From Paracoccus sp. MBLB3053 (lineage in GTDB: Bacteria > Pseudomonadota > Alphaproteobacteria > Rhodobacterales > Rhodobacteraceae), in the NCBI RefSeq assembly GCF_031822435.1, contig NZ_JAVQLW010000003.1, forward strand, positions 124,001-188,000: DNA of 64,000 nt. Reading direction: 5' to 3'. Shown here in pieces: positions 1 to 8,423 of the stretch. Position 1 is the stretch's first letter. Every line of letters begins with the position of its first letter. Below the pieces are notes generated by a model. It had not been told where the DNA came from, ran no database searches, and saw only the letters and a list, made by a program, of their open reading frames with translations. A program made the position numbers and the translations under genes.

Positions 1-1073
1 CGGCGCTGGATGCCGAGGGGATGGCGTTCCCGCTGGGGCATTGTGCGAGCGTCCCGATGAGCGGTTACCTTTTGGGAGGCGGCCTGGGCTGGAATTCCGG
101 CACATGGGGCTTTGCCTGCTCGCGTGTCGAGGCGGTCGATGTGGTCATGCCGGATGGCGCGTTGCGGCAGGCAACGGCGGATCATTGGCCCGACATATTC
201 TGGGCTGCGCGCGGCGGCGGGCCGGAATTCTTTGGTGTGATCGTCGGATACAAGGTGAACCTGGAGCCATTGCCCAGGGGCATGATGAGCGCTGTGCGTG
301 TCTATCCACTGGATCGCATGGCCGAACTGGAACGCTGGATGGCGCATGTCCTTCATGCCTACCCGCGCAATGTCGACGTCGTGATCGACTTGCGCAATGC
401 TCCTCATCCCGAAGATGGGCGTCCGGTGCCCGTCGCTGCGGGGATCTGCGTGGTCTATGCCGAAACGCAGACCGAAGCAGCACGGCTCCACAAGGACGTC
501 GCCGCGCTCGCGCCGCAGGATGCAGTGCAGGCCATCGGTCCGATGCCCGTGTCATTCGGCGACCTCTATGCGCAAACCGAACATGCCATGCCGTCCGGCA
601 AGCGGTTTCATATCGATTCATTCTGGGCTGGATCGGATGCCGGGCAGTTCGTCCGACACATTGCTGCGTCCATCTCGCAAGCGCCGTCGCTGCTTTGCCA
701 CAGCATCGTTGCTCGCTATCCCGAAGGCCGACCGGCGATGCCCGACGCCGCCTTTTCGATGGCAGCGCCGGTCTGGGGTTCGCTCTGTGCCATCTGGGAC
801 GACGCAAAGGCCGACCCCGAGCATGTCTCATGGGTTCGCGACGGGGCGGACATGATCGGCGATCTTGCGCTTGGGCATTATGTCGGCGAGGCGGATCTGC
901 AGCGACCGGGACGATTGAACCACTGTTACGCCCCGGCTGCGCTTGGCAAGTTGAGAGCCTTGCAGCAGCTCTATGATCCGAAAGGTCTTTTCCTGCCGGT
1001 CGAGGCGCGGCCCGAAGCGAATGGCAAATCTTCCGAAGCGTTGCGTGTCAGGACAATGACGCCAGCCGAATGA
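1..1073 (+). CDS. FAD-binding oxidoreductase (PCMH/BBE family), 5' truncated
   Basis: The reading frame is open to the left window edge, so the start and the first part of the FAD domain are missing. The visible part begins in the second half of a PCMH-type FAD domain: a GHCASVPMSG stretch, then GGGLGW and a WGFACSRVEAVDVVMPDG segment typical of berberine-bridge-like flavin oxidases. The C-terminus carries the BBE-type signature LNHCYAPAALGKL followed by YDPKGLF. Such enzymes oxidise alcohols, sugars or amines using covalently or tightly bound FAD. The substrate cannot be read from the sequence. The gene converges on arsH, with a strong hairpin between them. Family is secure; function is open. 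Confidence 0.85.
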   Translation, partial: ALDAEGMAFPLGHCASVPMSGYLLGGGLGWNSGTWGFACSRVEAVDVVMPDGALRQATADHWPDIFWAARGGGPEFFGVIVGYKVNLEPLPRGMMSAVRVYPLDRMAELERWMAHVLHAYPRNVDVVIDLRNAPHPEDGRPVPVAAGICVVYAETQTEAARLHKDVAALAPQDAVQAIGPMPVSFGDLYAQTEHAMPSGKRFHIDSFWAGSDAGQFVRHIAASISQAPSLLCHSIVARYPEGRPAMPDAAFSMAAPVWGSLCAIWDDAKADPEHVSWVRDGADMIGDLALGHYVGEADLQRPGRLNHCYAPAALGKLRALQQLYDPKGLFLPVEARPEANGKSSEALRVRTMTPAE

Positions 1074-1074
1074 C

Positions 1075-1124
1075 GGTCTGAGAACGGGTCGGGCAGATCC
1101 AGGGATCTGCCCGGGCCTCAGACC
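1075..1124. terminator. Nested bidirectional terminator between convergent genes
   Basis: Two perfect inverted repeats are nested. The inner one is CGGGCAGATC (1090-1099) and GATCTGCCCG (1104-1113) with a 4-base loop. The outer one is GGTCTGAG (1075-1082) and CTCAGACC (1117-1124). It starts two bases after the oxidoreductase stop and its right outer arm covers the arsH stop codon (1118-1120). The position between convergent genes fits a bidirectional terminator, although there is no long T-run. Confidence 0.8.
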
Positions 1125-1831
1125 GCCTTGCCTTGATTGACACGTCTGGACAGGGCCTCGTGGGTTTCCACGCGCTCGGAATAACGGTCAACCAGGGTCC
1201 CTCGAATATCGCGCGTGAGCAGGGTGAACCGGACCAACTCCTCCATCACGTCGACGATCCGATCGAAATAGGGTGAAGGCTTCATGCGGCCCGTTTCGTC
1301 GAATTCATCCCATGCCTTTGCAACCGATGACTGGTTCGGAATTGTCAGAAGCCGCATCCAGCGCCCAAGGATGCGCAGTTGATTGACGGTGTTAAAACTT
1401 TGGCTGCCACCGCAAACCTGCATCACCGCCAGGGTCTTGCCCTGCGTCGGCCGGACGCTGCCGACGGAAAGCGGAATCCAGTCGATCTGGCTTTTCATCA
1501 CGCCGGACATCGCGCCATGGCGCTCGGGCGAGGACCAGACCATCCCTTCACACCAATTTACCAGATCGCGTAACTCGGCGACCTTGGGGTGCTCGACAGG
1601 GACCGCATCGACCATGGGCAGACCGTGCGGATCAAAGAAGCGGGTCTCGGCGCCAAAGGCCCTCAGGATGCGCGCGGCCTCTTCTGCGGCGAGCCGAGAA
1701 TAGCTGCGTTCACGCAGCGAGCCATAGAGTAACAGGATCTTTGGTGGATGGGTGCCGCGTTCAGTCGGATGCAATGTCCGTGCATCAACGGAATGAAAGA
1801 ATTCTGGCTTGAGATTTGGCAGGTCGGTCAA
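1118..1831 (-). CDS. arsH: ArsH, NADPH-dependent FMN reductase / organoarsenical oxidase
   Basis: A flavodoxin-like protein of about 237 residues, the normal ArsH length. The FMN phosphate loop [11 protein letters not shown] lies near residues 36-46, followed by [21 protein letters not shown], the ArsH signature. ArsH is an NADPH:FMN oxidoreductase that oxidises trivalent methyl/aryl arsenicals to less toxic forms in the cytoplasm. The chosen start is TTG at 1831, preceded by GGGAGCG at good spacing. The only nearby ATG (1836) is out of frame, and further extension would run into acr3. It lies 14 bases after acr3 in the same operon and is presumably repressed by ArsR. Confidence 0.9.
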   Translation of the reverse strand: MTDLPNLKPEFFHSVDARTLHPTERGTHPPKILLLYGSLRERSYSRLAAEEAARILRAFGAETRFFDPHGLPMVDAVPVEHPKVAELRDLVNWCEGMVWSSPERHGAMSGVMKSQIDWIPLSVGSVRPTQGKTLAVMQVCGGSQSFNTVNQLRILGRWMRLLTIPNQSSVAKAWDEFDETGRMKPSPYFDRIVDVMEELVRFTLLTRDIRGTLVDRYSERVETHEALSRRVNQGKAV

Positions 1832-1845
1832 GTCATCGCTCCCTT

Positions 1846-2886
1846 TCAGGCGAAGCGGTTGCGGGTGCGGTTGGCAAAGGCGACAAGCGAAAGCATCACC
1901 GGCACTTCGACGAGAACGCCAACGACTGTGGCAAGTGCCGCGCCCGAGTTCAGCCCGAAAAGACTGATCGCGACAGCAACCGCCAGTTCGAAGAAATTCG
2001 ACGTCCCGATCATCGCGCAGGGGGCAGCGATACGATGAGGCAGGCGCAGGGCGTATGCGGCTCCATAGGCGAGCGCAAAAATCGCGTAGCTCTGGATCAC
2101 GATCGGGGCGGCGATCAACGCGATGACAAAGGGTCGGTTCAGGATGACCTCGCCCTGCAGTGCAAACAGGATCGCCACGGTGGCAATGAGCCCGAGGATC
2201 GACAAGGGCTTGATGCGCGCCGAAAAGGCGTCGATCTCCGGCTGAGAGCCAAGTACCCGCCGTGTCAAAAGCCCGGCGGACAGGGGAAGGACGACGTAGA
2301 GCAGAGTCGCAAGGACCAGGGTTTGCCAAGGCACCGAAATATCGGTCACCCCCAGCAGAAGCGCGACGATCGGGGCAAAGGCCACCACCATGATCATGTC
2401 ATTCACCGAAACCTGAACCAGCGTGTAAGTCGCATCGCCGCGCGTCAGTTGCGACCAGACGAAGACCATCGCCGTGCAGGGGGCTGCACCCAGAAGGATC
2501 AGGCCGGCGATGTATTGCTGTGCATCTTGCGGCGCGATCCAGGGCGCAAAGACGTGATCGAAGAACAGGACCGCCAGAAAAGCCATGGTGAACGGCTTGA
2601 TCAGCCAGTTGACCGTCAAGGTGATGAGCAGGCCCTTCGGCTGGCGCGCGACTCCGGCAATGGCTCCGAAATCGACATTGACCATCATCGGGAAGACCAT
2701 TGCCCAGATCAGAACTGCAACGACCAGGTTGATCGAGGCGACCTCGGCCCCTGCAATTCCAGCGACCAGTGTGGGAGCAAGCGCGCCGATGGCGATGCCC
2801 ACAATCATGGCGAAAGCCACCCAGAGAGTCAGCCAGCGTTCGAATGCCCCCAAAGGGCTAGCTCCGGTTCGTGTCATTTCGGCCAT
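1846..2886 (-). CDS. acr3: Acr3-family arsenite efflux permease
   Basis: A 346-residue inner-membrane protein with about ten hydrophobic segments. The conserved Acr3 cysteine is present in [14 protein letters not shown] (Cys137), and the NVDFGAI and ND(M)I motifs of the family are visible. Acr3 exports As(III), as arsenite, using the proton motive force. It is the central gene of the arsR-acr3-arsH operon. No arsenate reductase (arsC) is seen beside it, so arsenate reduction would depend on a gene elsewhere. The ATG at 2886 is preceded by GCAGAGAAAACC. A second in-frame ATG three codons on cannot be excluded. Confidence 0.93.
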   Translation of the reverse strand: MAEMTRTGASPLGAFERWLTLWVAFAMIVGIAIGALAPTLVAGIAGAEVASINLVVAVLIWAMVFPMMVNVDFGAIAGVARQPKGLLITLTVNWLIKPFTMAFLAVLFFDHVFAPWIAPQDAQQYIAGLILLGAAPCTAMVFVWSQLTRGDATYTLVQVSVNDMIMVVAFAPIVALLLGVTDISVPWQTLVLATLLYVVLPLSAGLLTRRVLGSQPEIDAFSARIKPLSILGLIATVAILFALQGEVILNRPFVIALIAAPIVIQSYAIFALAYGAAYALRLPHRIAAPCAMIGTSNFFELAVAVAISLFGLNSGAALATVVGVLVEVPVMLSLVAFANRTRNRFA

Positions 2887-3004
2887 GGTTTTCTCTGCGG
2901 ATCAAAGGTTGAAGGCGGTTGAGTTTTCGGGCGGACAGCGATCGGGCAGGGCCGCTTGGGACAGGGCGAGGCCCCGACGGACACAGAGCTTCTGCAATTC
3001 GGGT

Positions 3005-3032
3005 CTTTCGCGACATTTGCAGGGCGCGAAAG
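3005..3032 (-). promoter_or_regulatory. Intercistronic hairpin between arsR and acr3
   Basis: CTTTCGCG (3005-3012) and CGCGAAAG (3025-3032) form a perfect 8-bp inverted repeat with a 12-base loop, beginning 8 bases after the arsR stop in the transcript. There is no T-run, so it may be an mRNA-stability or attenuation hairpin that adjusts acr3 relative to arsR. The rest of the 153-base arsR-acr3 gap shows nothing else recognisable. Confidence 0.5.
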
Positions 3033-3039
3033 ACAGGCT

Positions 3040-3372
3040 TCAACAGCTACAACTGATCTGGTCCAGGAGGGGCTGGCAGAGCTCAGCTCGGCCACCGCAG
3101 CAATCCTGCATCAGAAATTCGAGCAAGCCCCGCATTGTCTCCATCTCGGCAAAGTATCGGATCGAGCGTCCCTCGCGTCGCGAGCGCACGAGCCTCACCG
3201 CAGCCAGAATGCTGAGATTGTTCGACAACGTGTTCGGGCGAGTTTCCAGGCTTGTGGCGATCTCGCCCGCAGTCATGCCCTCGGGTCCCGCGCGGACAAG
3301 CATGCGAAAGACATCAAGGCGGATGTCTTGTGCGAGAGCAGAGAGCGTCTCTAATGCGGCTGACTTTTCCAT
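3040..3372 (-). CDS. arsR: ArsR/SmtB-family arsenic-responsive repressor
   Basis: A winged-helix protein of 110 residues: MEKSAALETLSALAQDIRLDVFRMLVRAGPEG at the N-terminus (shown here only as a family hallmark) and a helix-turn-helix around TAGEIATSLETRPNTLSNNL. The C-terminus is cysteine-rich: a Cys-Cys pair in DCCGGRAELC, then CSC at the end. This arrangement is known from ArsR proteins that bind As(III) through C-terminal rather than alpha-3 cysteines. ATG 3372 was chosen over an upstream in-frame ATG because homologues start there and the dyad at 3371-3394 overlaps it. It presumably represses arsR-acr3-arsH. Confidence 0.9.
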   Translation of the reverse strand: MEKSAALETLSALAQDIRLDVFRMLVRAGPEGMTAGEIATSLETRPNTLSNNLSILAAVRLVRSRREGRSIRYFAEMETMRGLLEFLMQDCCGGRAELCQPLLDQISCSC

Positions 3373-3394
3373 ATTTCCGGTAATATAGAAATAT
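3371..3394. promoter_or_regulatory. Candidate ArsR operator
   Basis: ATATTTC (3371-3377) and GAAATAT (3388-3394) form a perfect 7-bp dyad with a 10-base spacer in an unusually AT-rich patch. It overlaps the arsR start codon (3370-3372). ArsR operators are typically AT-rich imperfect dyads at the promoter. The identity of the protein that binds here is inferred. Confidence 0.6.
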
Positions 3395-3528
3395 TCGATG
3401 TCAGGCAACCCTGCTTTCAGGTCGTCAGGTGTCACGCTCGGCTTGAAACCCGCAAGTGGATGGCCATTGTCGAAGCGGGCATCCCAAGGCAAGTTCCTGT
3501 CGTTTAAGATCCGCCCGAAGGAGGAACA

Positions 3529-4437
3529 TTGGCCCGCATCCCCTCGATCCAGGCTTTGCGCGCTTTGGAAAGCGTGGCGAGGCTAGGCACGATCTGGCAG
3601 GCGGCGGAAGAGCTGAACCTGACACGCAGTGCCATCAGCCATCAATTGCGCCTGCTGGAGCGCGAGCTTGATTTCCAGCTGATGCTGCGGGTGGGAAACC
3701 GAATCGAGTTGTCGTCCCGAGCGCAGGAATATGCCGAGGACGTTCGCCGGGCGCTTGCCCTGATTTCGACATCCAGCCACCGTCACGCTCATGGCGGGGT
3801 CGGCGGGCCGCTGGCCATCAGCTGCCCGTCTGGGTTTTCGTCAAGCTGGATGTGTCGGCACCTGAGCGAATTCGTTGAACAATATCCTGATGTTATTGTT
3901 TCACTTGTTACTCCGATTCGGCTCGACAGCACGAATAACCCCGAAATCGATACCTTCATCACCTTCGGGCATGATGGCCGCTCGGACATGGTTGTGGAGC
4001 CATTGCAGCCGGTCGAGTTCACGCCGCTTTGTAGTCCGGAATACCTTGAGCGCATGGGTGGGTTCCCTGACAGTCACAGCCTGCTGGGCGCCACGCTTTT
4101 GCATATCGGCGATTTCGTCGATTGGGAGGCCTGGATGCGCAAGGAAGGGCTCCCGGCAGAACGGGCCCATCGCGGGATATGTTTTTCCAGCATGAACGTG
4201 GTCCATACTGCGGTCCTGGCGGGGCAGGGGATCGCCATCGGCGACGTGATCGCATGGCGCGAGGATGTCGAGGCCGGACGTCTGGCGAGGCCATTCGAGG
4301 CGGCACTGCATTCCGACACTGGTTATTATTTGTGCACGCCCGTTGATAAATTGGCAAATCCAGTTGTCATAGCTTTTCACAGATGGCTGAAAAACTGCTT
4401 GCGAAATCCTCCCTTCAGCAATTCACAGTCTGATTGA
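3529..4437 (+). CDS. LysR-family regulator (GcvA-like)
   Basis: A 302-residue LysR protein. The N-terminal winged helix (about residues 5-65) includes ARLGTIWQAAEELNLTRSAISHQLR, and the effector domain follows. The start is TTG at 3529, chosen because a very strong AAGGAGGAAC ribosome-binding site sits directly upstream and no in-frame ATG lies near. It is transcribed in the same direction as the ABC transporter that begins 108 bases downstream, which is its most likely target. The inducer is unknown. Confidence 0.85.
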   Translation: MARIPSIQALRALESVARLGTIWQAAEELNLTRSAISHQLRLLERELDFQLMLRVGNRIELSSRAQEYAEDVRRALALISTSSHRHAHGGVGGPLAISCPSGFSSSWMCRHLSEFVEQYPDVIVSLVTPIRLDSTNNPEIDTFITFGHDGRSDMVVEPLQPVEFTPLCSPEYLERMGGFPDSHSLLGATLLHIGDFVDWEAWMRKEGLPAERAHRGICFSSMNVVHTAVLAGQGIAIGDVIAWREDVEAGRLARPFEAALHSDTGYYLCTPVDKLANPVVIAFHRWLKNCLRNPPFSNSQSD

Positions 4438-4496
4438 CAAGTAAGATTTGTCGAAGAGAGCAAGAAGTTTCATTTGCTTTGCGCCTTTCTTCATCT

Positions 4497-4544
4497 CTAG
4501 CCTTGGCTCAGACAGGCTCTGAGACCGATCCAACATGAGGCTAG
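4497..4544 (+). promoter_or_regulatory. Possible structured leader hiding the ATPase ribosome-binding site
   Basis: An outer pair CTAGCC (4497-4502)/GGCTAG (4539-4544) encloses an inner pair CTCAGA (4507-4512)/TCTGAG (4518-4523). The right outer arm abuts the GTG start at 4546 and overlaps the AGG that would serve as Shine-Dalgarno. This could damp translation. The outer pairing spans a long loop, so support is modest. Confidence 0.35.
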
Positions 4545-4545
4545 G

Positions 4546-5592
4546 GTGACAATTCCCGCACAGATTGAAGCAAGCGATATCGGCATGACATTCGGCACCT
4601 TCGAAGCCCTCAAACAGGTTTCGCTTACCGTGCAGAAGGGAGAATTCCTGTCGCTTCTCGGGCCTTCGGGTTCTGGCAAGACCACTTTCCTGACTGTCCT
4701 GGCGGGTTTCTACCAGCCGACAAATGGCAAACTGTTTCTGGACGGCAAGGATGTCACGAAGATGCCCGCGCAGCAGCGGGGCTTTGGCATGGTCTTCCAA
4801 GGATACGCCCTTTTCCCGCATCTGAGCGTTGCCGAAAACATCGCCTTTCCCCTGAGGGTTCAGAAACGTTCGCGGGAACAGATCCGCAGCCGTGTGGATC
4901 ACATGATCCAGACGGTTGGGCTTGTCGGGCATGAGCATAAGAAGCCATCGCAGCTCTCAGGCGGGCAGCAGCAGCGTGTCGCGCTTGCGCGGGCTCTGGC
5001 ATACGAGCCGGAAGTTCTGTTGCTGGACGAACCCTTCTCTGCGCTCGACAAGAACCTGCGCGGCCAGATGCAGGATGAACTGCGCCGTCTTCACCGCGAA
5101 CTTGGAACGACCTTCGTCTTCGTCACACATGACCAGGAAGAAGCCTTGGCTCTTTCGAGCAATATCGCGATCTTCAATCAGGGCCGACTGCAGCAACTTG
5201 GTTCGCCGAGCGAGGTCTATGAGCGCCCGTCGAACCGTTTCGTGGCGGAGTTTCTCGGGGACATCAATATTTTGCCGGTCGAGGGTGTCGGCCGCGACGC
5301 CAAGGTCGAAGGCCAGGCGATCGCCCTGCCCGCGCCACAGGGCAGCGCGCGGAGCCATGTCGCGATCCGGCCCGAGCACATGCGTCTTGCCCGACCCGGC
5401 GAGGCTGGAAACGCGCTACCGATGCGGCTGGTCGATCAGATCTATCTGGGCGCCGAAAGCAGGTTGCAGCTGCAGACCCGAGGGGGGGTGCCGATCGTCC
5501 TCAACATCCCCAATTCCGCGACGCCCAATGCCATCGAGGTCGGATCAGAGGTTCTGGTCGGTTGGGATGCGCAAAACAGCTTTCTGATCTGA
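4546..5592 (+). CDS. ABC importer ATPase, PotA-like (polyamine/quaternary-amine class)
   Basis: A 348-residue ATPase. Walker A is GPSGSGKTT (about residues 39-47), the signature is [15 protein letters not shown], Walker B is [12 protein letters not shown], and a C-terminal TOBE-type domain (IRPEHMRLA) is present. This architecture belongs to the spermidine/putrescine/opine importers (PotA, FbpC). The start is GTG at 4546. It is the first gene of a four-gene operon with a PotD-like binding protein and two permeases. The locus sits directly upstream of the gamma-butyrobetaine/carnitine genes, so a trimethylammonium substrate is plausible but unproven. Confidence 0.92.
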   Translation: MTIPAQIEASDIGMTFGTFEALKQVSLTVQKGEFLSLLGPSGSGKTTFLTVLAGFYQPTNGKLFLDGKDVTKMPAQQRGFGMVFQGYALFPHLSVAENIAFPLRVQKRSREQIRSRVDHMIQTVGLVGHEHKKPSQLSGGQQQRVALARALAYEPEVLLLDEPFSALDKNLRGQMQDELRRLHRELGTTFVFVTHDQEEALALSSNIAIFNQGRLQQLGSPSEVYERPSNRFVAEFLGDINILPVEGVGRDAKVEGQAIALPAPQGSARSHVAIRPEHMRLARPGEAGNALPMRLVDQIYLGAESRLQLQTRGGVPIVLNIPNSATPNAIEVGSEVLVGWDAQNSFLI

Positions 5593-5641
5593 ACGGTCAG
5601 CAGGACAACAAAAACGACGACAACAACGACAGGGAACAAAC

Positions 5642-6754
5642 ATGCACGGCCATTTCCAGAAAGATTGCGTCGAACTGCTGCGCGAGCGTTTCGAGGCGGG
5701 AAAGATATCGCGACGGTCCATGATGCAGGGGCTCGGCCTTCTGCTTGGCACATCGGCTTTGGGCCTCAGCGCAGGCCGCGCCGCCGCCGAAGGAAAGGAG
5801 CTCGTCTTCGTGAACTGGGGTGGAGATGCGGTCACCGCCATGGGCGAGGTTTTTGGTGAGCCCTTCACCAAGGATACGGGTGTCGTCGTCAAGTTCGACG
5901 GCTCGGGCCCGACCGAAGGTGCCATCGCGGCGCAGGGCGAAAGCGGCCATCCGACCTGGGACCTGGTCGATTGTGATCCCTTCTCGGGACAGGCGATGGG
6001 CAAAAAGGGCTATATGTCACCGATCGACTATTCCATCGTCGATCCGGCGAAGATCCGGCCCGGTTTCCAGTGGGAATATGCCTCTTCGACTTATTTCTAT
6101 TCCTATGTGATCGCCTATTCGAAGGAAGCTTTTCCCGAGCCGCCGACGAAGATTGCCGATTTCTTCGACGTTGAGAAATTCCCGGGCAAGCGGTCGATGT
6201 ACAAATGGGGCGTCGGCATGTGGGAAGCAGCTTTGCTGGCCGATGGCGTCGCGCCGGCAGATCTTTACCCACTGGATCTTGATCGCGCTCACGCCAAGAT
6301 CTCGGCCTTCAAGGACAATGTCGTGGCATTCTGGGGCGGCGGCGCGGAAAGCCAAACGCTGATGATGGACGGCGAAGTGACCATGGCACTGATCTGGAGC
6401 ACGCGCGCCAAGGTGCTTCACAAGGACACCGAAGGCGAAGTCACCTTCATCTGGGACGACGCCGTGGTAGCCCCGGGTTCGACCGGCGTGCTCAAGAACA
6501 ATCCGGGCGGCACCGAACTTGCGATGCAGTTCATTGCCGCGAGCCAGGCACCCGACCGTCAGGCTGGCCTGTTCGAACTCCTGGGCAACGGGCCCGGCAA
6601 TCCCGCCGCCGATGCCCTGATCCCGGAAGAAGAGCGCGCATTCAACCCCGTCGACCCCGAAAACTTCGCCAAGCAGATCCCGCTCGACATGGCGTGGTAC
6701 GAAGAAAACTACAGCGCTGCGCTTGATGCCTACCTGAAGATCATTTCGGCCTGA
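5642..6754 (+). CDS. Tat-exported periplasmic solute-binding protein, PotD-like
   Basis: A 370-residue type-2 periplasmic binding protein. The N-terminus has a cytoplasmic extension of about 22 residues, then the twin-arginine motif SRRSMMQG and a hydrophobic h-region ending in AGRAAA, so export by Tat is likely. The mature protein begins with ELVFVNWGGDA, as in PotD and other extracellular family-1 proteins. It would deliver substrate to the two permeases downstream. The ribosome-binding site AGGGAA lies in a 14-base sequence shared with the unrelated binding-protein gene at 26384. A perfect hairpin follows the stop. Confidence 0.9.
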   Translation: MHGHFQKDCVELLRERFEAGKISRRSMMQGLGLLLGTSALGLSAGRAAAEGKELVFVNWGGDAVTAMGEVFGEPFTKDTGVVVKFDGSGPTEGAIAAQGESGHPTWDLVDCDPFSGQAMGKKGYMSPIDYSIVDPAKIRPGFQWEYASSTYFYSYVIAYSKEAFPEPPTKIADFFDVEKFPGKRSMYKWGVGMWEAALLADGVAPADLYPLDLDRAHAKISAFKDNVVAFWGGGAESQTLMMDGEVTMALIWSTRAKVLHKDTEGEVTFIWDDAVVAPGSTGVLKNNPGGTELAMQFIAASQAPDRQAGLFELLGNGPGNPAADALIPEEERAFNPVDPENFAKQIPLDMAWYEENYSAALDAYLKIISA

Positions 6755-6762
6755 TCGCAACC

Positions 6763-6788
6763 TTCCCGGCCCAGCAAAGGGCCGGGAA
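6763..6788 (+). promoter_or_regulatory. Intercistronic hairpin after the binding-protein gene
   Basis: TTCCCGGCCC (6763-6772) and GGGCCGGGAA (6779-6788) form a perfect 10-bp stem with a 6-base loop, 8 bases after the binding-protein stop and 10 bases before the permease start. There is no T-run. It probably protects the upstream message and lowers permease expression, as known for periplasmic-binding-protein operons. Confidence 0.75.
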
Positions 6789-6798
6789 CTCATCTGGA

Positions 6799-7611
6799 AT
6801 GGACATGAAAGCGCCAGCGCTCCTGATCTTGCCGCTGATCCTTTTTCTGGGACTCAGCTATCTGGTCCCCTTTCTCGGCATCATGCAGCTGAGCATTGCC
6901 GGCCCCGAACCCCTAAGCCAGTATCATACCGTCGTCACCGACCCGCTGATCCTCGGCGTATTCTGGCGGACCTTGCGAATATGTGCGGAAGTCACGTTGA
7001 TTTCGGTCAGTGCGGCCTATGTGATGACCTATCTCTGGGTGCGCAGCACGCCCTTGGTCAGTGCGCTGGTCGAACTGTGCATCATGATCCCCTTCTGGAT
7101 TTCTGTCCTGACGCGTGCTTTCGGTTGGCTTGCAACCCTGTCGAACCGAGGTGTGATCAACAGTTGGTTGAAGGATTGGGGCCTGATCTCGACCTCGCTT
7201 CCGCTTGTGCGCAACGAATTCGGGGTAGTGGTCGGAATGGCGCATTACCTGATCCCCTTTGCGGTCTTTCCGCTGGCGACGGCAATGAGAAACGTGGATG
7301 AGCGCGTGCTCATGGCCGCAGAGGGCATGGGGGCATCCCGCCTGCGCATCTTCTGGCAGGTCTTCCTTCCGATGACGCGAAGCGGGATCATCGGCGCGCT
7401 GCTTCTGGTCTTCGTCTTTTCGATCGGATTCTACATCACGCCGGCGGTGCTTGGTGGTGGCCGAAGCGTGATGATCGCCGAACTGATCTACCTTCGCATC
7501 TTCCAGGCGCCCGACTGGGGGCTGGCAGCGGCGATCAGTGTCGTGCTGATGCTGCTGGTCGGAGGACTTCTTGTTGCCCTGATGCGGCGCTACGGAAAGC
7601 TCGCGAAATGA
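6799..7611 (+). CDS. ABC importer permease, PotB-like
   Basis: A 270-residue inner-membrane protein with about six transmembrane segments. The cytoplasmic EAA loop is visible as AAEGMGASRLRIFWQVFLP, which docks the ATPase. It belongs to the binding-protein-dependent permease family of PotB. The start ATG 6799 follows the hairpin; ATG 6805 has slightly better spacing to GGA and is an alternative. Its 3' end overlaps the next permease gene by 4 bases, so the two are translationally coupled. Confidence 0.9.
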   Translation: MDMKAPALLILPLILFLGLSYLVPFLGIMQLSIAGPEPLSQYHTVVTDPLILGVFWRTLRICAEVTLISVSAAYVMTYLWVRSTPLVSALVELCIMIPFWISVLTRAFGWLATLSNRGVINSWLKDWGLISTSLPLVRNEFGVVVGMAHYLIPFAVFPLATAMRNVDERVLMAAEGMGASRLRIFWQVFLPMTRSGIIGALLLVFVFSIGFYITPAVLGGGRSVMIAELIYLRIFQAPDWGLAAAISVVLMLLVGGLLVALMRRYGKLAK

Positions 7612-8423
7612 CATCATTCCGCCCCGGACTCGTGATCTCGACCATTGGCGCTCTGGTTTCAGTGTTCCTGCTGATGCCCCTGCTTGCCGTGATCCCTGTC
7701 AGCTTCACGCCCAAAAGGTTCTTGAGCCTGCCCGATGGTGAGTGGTCATTCCGGCATTATCAGGCCCTGATCGAAGATCCCGGCTGGATGCAAAGCCTGC
7801 TGCTTTCAATCAAAATCGGTATTGTCTCAAGCTCGCTTGCCTGCCTTCTCGCGACTGCGTTCTGCCTGGGCATCTGGTTGTTTCGACCGGTTTTTTCAGG
7901 GCTGCTGACCGGTTTTGTCCTGCTGCCCATGGTCGCGCCTCCGGTTGTCTCGGCCTTGACGCTCTATTTCTTCCTCACATCGTTGACGCAGTACAACGGC
8001 ATCATTGCTTACGACAAATGGGCCGGCGTGGCCGTAACCCATGCCGTCATGACCGCCCCCTATGCCGTCGTCCTGCTGATGGTCGCGCTGTCTCAACTGG
8101 ACCGCCGGATCGACCTGGCGGCGCAATCGATGGGGGCGGGGCTCGGCACGCGGATCTTCAAGGTGATCCTGCCGAATATCCGCTTCGGCATCGCAGGGGC
8201 GTTTCTCTTGTGCTTCCTGCTGTCCTGGGATGAAATCGGGGTCACGTTGTTCGTCACATCGGTCGATGCAATCACTTTGCCGCGCCGCATGTGGATGGGA
8301 CTGCGCGACAATATCGATCCCGCTATCGCTGCCCTTTCGGTCGTGCTGATCGGGCTCGTCACGATCCTGACGCTGATCCGGTCCGGCATGCAATACCGGG
8401 CGCGCAAAAGGGCTCAGGGTTGA
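7608..8423 (+). CDS. ABC importer permease, PotC-like
   Basis: A 271-residue partner permease with about six transmembrane helices and the EAA-type loop AAQSMGAGLGTRIFKVILPN. It completes the four-gene importer and would form a heterodimer with the PotB-like protein. The gene starts within the ATGA overlap of the previous gene. Its 3' end overlaps the convergent LysR gene by 10 bases, so no intergenic terminator exists between them. Confidence 0.9.
   Translation: MTSFRPGLVISTIGALVSVFLLMPLLAVIPVSFTPKRFLSLPDGEWSFRHYQALIEDPGWMQSLLLSIKIGIVSSSLACLLATAFCLGIWLFRPVFSGLLTGFVLLPMVAPPVVSALTLYFFLTSLTQYNGIIAYDKWAGVAVTHAVMTAPYAVVLLMVALSQLDRRIDLAAQSMGAGLGTRIFKVILPNIRFGIAGAFLLCFLLSWDEIGVTLFVTSVDAITLPRRMWMGLRDNIDPAIAALSVVLIGLVTILTLIRSGMQYRARKRAQG

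Noticed and set aside
1816..2922. Long plus-strand open frame (368 codons) opposite acr3
   Set aside because: It is antisense to a complete Acr3 gene, has highly skewed composition rich in Asp, Arg and Gln, and shows no domain motif. It is an effect of high GC on the opposite strand.
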